NCBI RefSeq assembly: GCF_004011695.2
Contig: NC_082419.1
Span: 1,426,001-1,490,000 of the forward strand
Origin: Ascochyta rabiei
Taxonomy: Eukaryota; Ascomycota; Dothideomycetes; Pleosporales; Didymellaceae
Reading direction: 5' to 3'
Length of the DNA stretch: 64,000 nt
Below the pieces are notes generated by a model. The model was not told where the DNA came from. It did not search any database and was given only the letters and a program-made list of their open reading frames with translations. The stretch's first letter is position 1. Every line of letters starts with the position of its first letter. Made by a program: the position numbers and the translations under genes. Below, piece by piece: positions 59,301 through 64,000 of the stretch.

Positions 59301-60999
59301 TAATGTAGAAGGATACTCTGCGTGCTAAACAACCCTAATATTACTAAGGTAGGAAGATTGTAGAGGTATACCGAACGCCTCTCCTAACTCCTCTACTAGC
59401 AGCATTCCTAACTAAATAGATAAGCTACAACAAGACAACAGACTAACTTAAATAAGACTAAGAAACATCTATAATAATGCTGTGGGCAGCTGCATTTATA
59501 GTTGGCGCTAAGGCAGGACACCTTAGTTAATATAAAGGAAAACCTTTTAAAAAAGCTTAATTAAAGACGATTATAGCAAAAGAAATTAAGCTGTATTAGA
59601 ATAAACTCCTACTATTACCTACAGTATACTTAAAGCTAGAGGAGCACCCTCTCTACAAGATATTTAAATAAGCAGAAAATAAACACCTATAAAGCTATAA
59701 ATAAATAGAGTTATAGACTAAATTTCTAGTACCTCTAGTTTAGAAGTCTAGATAATAAATACTTAACTGTATGTAGGTCTATATATATAAGTTTAATAAA
59801 TACTACTACCTTAATAAGTATAAAGTAAGGCTTGTAGTTAGAGGAGACTAATAATATAATATTACGTTATAAGACACATATACAGCAACACTTATAGGCT
59901 AATTACTTAGAAAACTAATAGTAATTGCTATAAAATATAATTTTCAACTAAAATAATAGGATATTATAAATACGTTTGTCTATATAACTATTAACCACAA
60001 AATATATATAAGGATGCTAAGAGGATACTAGAAGACAGGCACCTTACTAAAGGTACAGAAAGCCTTATATAGACTCTGCATCTCCCCTCTACTATAGTAG
60101 AAGGAATTTATAGTAATATTAGTTAGAATTAGATTTAAATAAGTACTATAAGAGTTATACTGTATAATTAAGGATAGAATAATTATCTTTTTTTATATAC
60201 ATAATATTATAAACGCGTACTACCTAAAGCATAAATAAGAGGCAGATAATGCTATTAAATAGATACAGGAGCAATACCTATACACTAGAGGAGATAACCT
60301 TTAATAGTTCCTTAGTATAGAAGTCTAATATAATAGACAGTAATGGATAATTTAAATATTCTAAGCTGCATACGTTAATAAGATAAGTTAATTAGTAACT
60401 AGATAGGACGTAAGGCATAATACGCTAATATCTAGAATTAAACTTAAGCCTAGAAACAGTCTAGCTAAACTACTAGAGATTAATTAATATTAGCAAAAGA
60501 TTAGATCTCTGTTATTTGTAGTAGTAACTACTTAACCTAATATAGTGTTTGCCACGTTGTAACTTACACGCTTTCTAGTTAACCTAAGTAATAAACACTA
60601 AGACACTGCTAAACAAGTGCTCCTATACCTATAGAAGACAAGAAATTTATTACTTAACTTTAGACTAGGCAAAGGACTTAAAGTTGCAAGTAACATATTA
60701 TTTGCTAACAACACTGTAGACTAAAAGAGTTCCCAAGGATACGCTATTAAGCTATTTAGAGGACTTATTACCTAAAGAGTAAATAAACAAGATACTGTTA
60801 CAACATTAACCACTAAGGCCAAGCTCCTAGCACTGTCTTAAGTAGCTAAGGAAGTGATATTCACCTCTTAACTATTAAAAGAGCTTTAGGTAACCCAAAG
60901 CAATCTAATAATAACAATTAAATACAACAATATGCAGATAATACGTCTAGTTACTGCAGACATTGCTAAGATATAAACTAAACTTTAGCACATTAATAT
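56351..60999 (+). pseudogene. Forward copia gag-pol lacking its tail
   Basis: Recognisable parts include a pre-integrase HKRLRYLGLSIIKHT (about 58255), a reverse transcriptase reading YKFNKYYYLNKYKVRLVVRGD (about 59790) and an RNase H segment TTLTTKAKLLALS (about 60800). The reading ends at HINI (60999), where the reversed LTR L3 begins. RIP-type stops interrupt it throughout. Confidence 0.85.
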
Positions 61000-61167
61000 T
61001 GTCAGATTGGATGGTAATAGTAATGAGTTAATAATAATGTATTGATGTTCTGTTGTTGTTCTATGTAAGGGTGATTTTTGTCTTATCTAGGTTCTGGTGG
61101 GGGCTCCTGCACGGTTTCTTGGCAGGTATATCGCCTAACCTATTTCTCCAATACCTTTCATTTGACA
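61000..61167 (-). repeat. Copia LTR L3, reversed
   Basis: On the plus strand it runs TGTCAGATTGGATGG to CATTTGACA. It is the least RIP-altered of the three copies (for example CATTTGACA against TATTTAACA in L1). Confidence 0.9.
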
Positions 61168-61234
61168 ACTCTAAACCCTAACGCTAAGTGAGTTTAGGTT
61201 AGCATTAACGCAATTTGCACTCTAAATCGCAGTG

Positions 61235-61894
61235 TCATATTGGTAAGGTCACAGTGGCTTTACTAATGGCCTGTCTAACATAAATTGCTCCAACAGTATG
61301 CTAATGGTAGGCAAAAACAAACAACTCATCGCAGTTGTCTTTCGCAGCAAAGTGTTTGCCTATGCCGTCTAGTATACCATCAATATCGCTGGTACTACTG
61401 CTTGTACTGTTGCTGCGACCGTTGCCAGTGACTATATGGACTAGATCCTTAGTTTTAATGCCCTCCGCTGTGCAAGCTGGGGCAGACTCAAGACTTGGAA
61501 GGTAGAGTTTTTCGTCCTTTTTAGGGTTTTCAACCGTCAGCAGTTCAGGTCTAACAGTAGCATCAATACTGTTAGAGGATCTAAGAGAGCAAGTTCGTAT
61601 CAAGATAGTGGAGTCGGATTTATCCAATAGCTGTGTGATTGAGAACTGCAAAAGCATTGTCTCATTGCAGCGTTTAAGTCTCTCCATGGAGAAGTAGGTG
61701 ATCCAACCGTTCGTGTTGGTCAGGTCGTCACATTCCAGTGGACAGTCGTGCAGATCTGGGTAGTAGGTTGCCATATCGGCGATGGGTGAGGCATCGTCAT
61801 CTGTCACAGGCTCAACAGCCTGTGTGCCATCAGGATTGATGGCAGAGCGTACTACGCTCACACCATACAAAAGAGACAAGAAAATTAATCTCAT
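61235..61894 (-). pseudogene. Chitinase-like secreted N-terminal gene relic
   Basis: From ATG at 61894 a signal peptide (MRLIFLSLLYGVSVVRSA) leads into DLHDCPLECDDL, NGWITYFSMERLKRCNETMLLQFSI and IRTCSLRSS. This cysteine pattern resembles the N-terminal region of fungal secreted LysM/GH18 chitinases of the killer-toxin-like group. The open frame is 198 codons and ends with TAG at 61301. The reading continues past it as HTVGAIYVRQAISKATV until TGA at 61235, in keeping with the family, so the TAG looks like a former CAG. No LysM or GH18 catalytic domain follows; only 67 bases separate it from the copia element. It could still make a secreted protein of 198 residues. Family identity is moderate, and the reading as a broken gene is inference. 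Confidence 0.5.
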
Positions 61895-62737
61895 ACTAAC
61901 CAAGATTCAGATAGTAAACGAATAAAATGAGAAACAGTCTTGTGTTCTCATCTTGGGAGGAACACATCTTGCCCTTAACCTTGACGCACCATGGCATATC
62001 CATAGCATGGTCATAGTAATCTCAATCGCCGAGCCTCGCGGCTCATCCAGAACAACTCCATATCAAATGACCCGTCTGAGTAAGATAGTCATTGCCTTTG
62101 CATCTCGACCCACATCTGCAAACGTTGGTTTTTTGAATTGTAACGCGGGATGGCTGCCGAGCTCTGATTGGTGCTTAAACGCGCTTCTCGAACGGATGGG
62201 TCCTGGTGATCTTAGGAGTCACCGGAAGAAACCCTGCATTTGGCAGCTGGTACTTGTCCGCCGTCAGTGGCAAAGGTGGAGCAGCGGTTCGGACATCGTA
62301 ACTAAGGGGGCAGAGCGTCGGACAGTTCCTGGTTTGGCTTAGTGCTGCGGCGATAAAGGTGATACAGCCACGCAAACAAAGCGGGCGGCTTAACCCGCAG
62401 GCGCAAAGACACCACAACAGCCAGCACCCTGCGGCACGGTGGTAGGATTCGCGCTGTTAGCCAAGGCGCCGCACTTCCTGCCGTATGCCTGCCAAGCGTT
62501 ACCCTAGAGCCGCTGTCGCTACATACCTAGTAACACCACCTGCCGCTACCTTAACCCTGGCCCAAGGCCCAAAAAGTAAAGTGGTATGGGCATGCGGTAT
62601 ATTGTTATTTAAGGCGTGCCTACCTATTTCAAGGGATTGCAGGAGTTGTGCAATTCCATCCCTCACCAGAATCGCTATTTTGCAAAACTGGCCCTTCATC
62701 GGCCCGCAGCGCTTGTGTAAGAAATACCTCAACCAAG
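61895..62737. other. Intergenic, no supported gene
   Basis: The region between two divergent genes, normal in composition, so it marks the right end of RIP influence. A 129-codon plus frame (61953-62342) and minus frames lack family features. Confidence 0.5.
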
Positions 62738-63547
62738 ATGCTAGACCTCGACAAGGTTAGTTACTCGGAGAGTGCTGCAGTCACCGTCATCTGTGATTTC
62801 TACAAATTTCTCACCAAGATGTACCTGGACGAGGAGACCGTGGAGTGGCCGCCTGAAGGAGGATGGCCCACTCTGACTAAAAATGCTTTCGGGGGCATGG
62901 ACAAATCAGACCGAGTCATCTCTCTACTGCGTCAAATTCCTTACATGCAGGACGACTTGGATGGAGAGCTGCGTCGCCAGGGTCTTCCCGAGGCACCGTT
63001 TTTCAACTGGAAGGACAACGTCAAGGATGAAGAACCTCTAGATCCAAAGGCAGTTATGGAAGTGAAGATACTCACGGAAGACTTCCTGTGCAATATCATC
63101 ACGCCAGACCTTGTGGGATTGTTGGAGGGTGGCAAAGACGACAACACTGTTATGCTACTCGACACCAAATATGGAATCGCCTATTGGCCAGAGTGTCCCG
63201 ATGAGATTAAAGAGGAAACGACCCAGGAACAGGTCCAAGACGACTCCGAAGTCTGGAGCTCCCAGGAGGAGATCGACTGGCGTTGCGATGCACCAGCTTG
63301 GACTATCCCAGACTTCTTCGCAATGCTCCAGGAGCAATTTGAGCAGCTTCGGTTCATACCGGTTAATTCTAAGGGGGTGATTAACTCCTGGGCTGGATAC
63401 TCGGCTGATGGTGAGATGGAGGAAATGCTGCAAGGAATCTACCGGGAGCATGGATGGCCTGATCTTGAGACATACAGAAAAGAGGAGTGCATCAAGGCTG
63501 TAAAGGAAGCCTTGGCGGAGCAATACCCTGACTTTAAACTGTATTGA
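62738..63547 (+). CDS. Uncharacterised acidic protein
   Basis: A single-exon gene of 269 residues starting at the CAAGATG of 62738; an upstream in-frame extension to 62648 exists but has poor composition. No signal peptide or membrane segment, so probably intracellular. It is acidic and Trp-rich, with blocks YKFLTKMYLDEETVEWPPEGG, DKSDRVISLLRQIPYM, VMLLDTKYGIAYWPECPDEI and GIYREHGWPDLETYRKEECI near the end. I recognise the style of a fungal hypothetical family that reads PPEGGWP...VISLLRHIPY but know no function and assign none. It lies between two genes for secreted proteins or relics; a functional link is not shown. Confidence 0.8.
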   Translation: MLDLDKVSYSESAAVTVICDFYKFLTKMYLDEETVEWPPEGGWPTLTKNAFGGMDKSDRVISLLRQIPYMQDDLDGELRRQGLPEAPFFNWKDNVKDEEPLDPKAVMEVKILTEDFLCNIITPDLVGLLEGGKDDNTVMLLDTKYGIAYWPECPDEIKEETTQEQVQDDSEVWSSQEEIDWRCDAPAWTIPDFFAMLQEQFEQLRFIPVNSKGVINSWAGYSADGEMEEMLQGIYREHGWPDLETYRKEECIKAVKEALAEQYPDFKLY

Positions 63548-63872
63548 GACTTAGACTATATCGAAATCCAGATTTGATTGGTAGACAAGGATTCTCTTCC
63601 TACATGTAAGATAGCCTTCCACGGGAAAGATGTGAAGGAGATCTTTCCCTCGACGCTTTAGTGTTGCCTGGGTAGTGTAATCTAGAATAGCAGCACAGCA
63701 TGGAATAGCACGCCCTGCCACAGCGGTCAAGCTAACCGAACAGGCCAGCATCAGTATTTCGTTCACAGATTGAATTGAAAACAGAGTTTCCATCCGGCGT
63801 GCTCACGTTACAGTGTCTCTGTTCCACCTTTGTATTTTGCAGCTTTACTCCATTGCTCACCAACAACCCACA
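63548..63872. other. Intergenic
   Basis: This short region holds the 3' end of the previous gene and presumably the promoter of the next. Minus-strand frames here have no family features. Confidence 0.5.
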
Positions 63873-64000
63873 ATGCACGTCATTCAGACTACAGCCCTCC
63901 TCCTGTCGACCACTGCAACAGTTATACCTGCTCACCAGACACTCTTGCCTAGAGATGTTCCCACAATCACCCGCGACCCATGGGAGTGTGCCACCGTGAA
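63873..64000 (+). CDS. Secreted protein, N-terminus only (window edge)
   Basis: From ATG at 63873 (CACAATGC context) the frame stays open to the window end. It starts MHVIQTTALLLSTTATVIPA, a clear signal peptide, followed by LLPRDVPTITRDPWEC, where the LLPR may be a propeptide processing site. Only about 42 residues are visible, so the family is unknown. Confidence 0.6.
   Translation, partial: MHVIQTTALLLSTTATVIPAHQTLLPRDVPTITRDPWECATV

Larger units (their letters stand above)
55737..61167. mobile_element. Rearranged copia element, inverted autointegration structure
   Basis: The order is: LTR reversed (55737-55904), 3' tail of pol reversed (55905-56182), LTR forward (56183-56350), gag-pol forward without its tail (56351-60999), LTR reversed (61000-61167). 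All three LTRs are 168 bp. ACTCT flanks the whole (55732-55736 and 61168-61172). At the internal break, AATAT ends the forward part (60995-60999) and also begins the reversed tail (56182-56178 on the minus strand). Each copy sits directly beside an LTR end. Joining the halves at one AATAT restores the copia RNase H reading HINIHNY (family HxDIHNHW). These are integrase-type junctions inside the element's own pol gene. The coding region carries many TAG/TAA stops and is dead. Confidence 0.85.

Noticed and set aside
55737..61167. Simple nested insertion of one copia copy into another, as the explanation of the three LTRs
   Set aside because: A nested copy would carry its own second LTR and tail, and the host's remaining internal region would continue beyond it. 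Here the forward copy stops exactly at the duplicated AATAT and joins directly to a reversed LTR.

Overview
This window looks like a filamentous ascomycete fungus, probably a Dothideomycete, though the class is inference. The coding genes have 45-60 nt introns with ordinary fungal splice sites. The families are fungal: a Zn2Cys6 regulator, Yhm2- and Ctp1-type mitochondrial carriers, Crt10, a Seb1/Nrd1-type RNA-binding protein, HsbA-like and small secreted proteins. A large AT-rich, TA-rich block of retrotransposons is riddled with TAG/TAA stops at former Trp, Gln and Arg codons, the signature of repeat-induced point mutation (RIP).

Layout. 1-4.2 kb: poor in genes, with a truncated GH31 alpha-glucosidase pseudogene carrying two in-frame stops. 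4.2-23.3 kb: a dense housekeeping segment holding a CLPTM1 family protein, a LOG-type phosphoribohydrolase, a CID/RRM transcription-termination factor, mitochondrial citrate synthase, the citrate/oxoglutarate carrier Yhm2, Crt10, a Ctp1-like carrier and a divergent Zn2Cys6 regulator. Almost every gap here holds a short-unit tandem repeat. 23.3-38.8 kb: sparse, with a membrane protein carrying DUF3431, a 113-residue secreted protein, an HsbA-like secreted protein and a hydrophilic disordered protein.

38.8-61.2 kb: a RIP-mutated transposon block. It holds a LINE fragment, a complete Ty3/gypsy element (minus strand), the relic of a C2H2-type gene split by a complete Ty1/copia element (plus strand), and a second copia element with an extraordinary structure. 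61.2-64 kb: a chitinase-like N-terminal gene relic, an unrecognised 269-residue protein and the start of a secreted protein cut by the window edge.

How the genes relate. Citrate synthase, Yhm2 and a Ctp1-like carrier lie within 9 kb, so citrate synthesis and mitochondrial citrate export are neighbours, and the Ctp1-like gene shares a 316-bp divergent promoter with the Zn2Cys6 gene. Co-regulation is inference.

The most unusual object is the copia element at 55737-61167. It carries three LTR copies of 168 bp, two in one direction and one in the other. An internal break is flanked by a 5-bp duplication (AATAT) and the whole unit by another (ACTCT). This is the structure expected if a retrotransposon cDNA integrated into itself with inversion and the circular product then recombined into a resident solo LTR.
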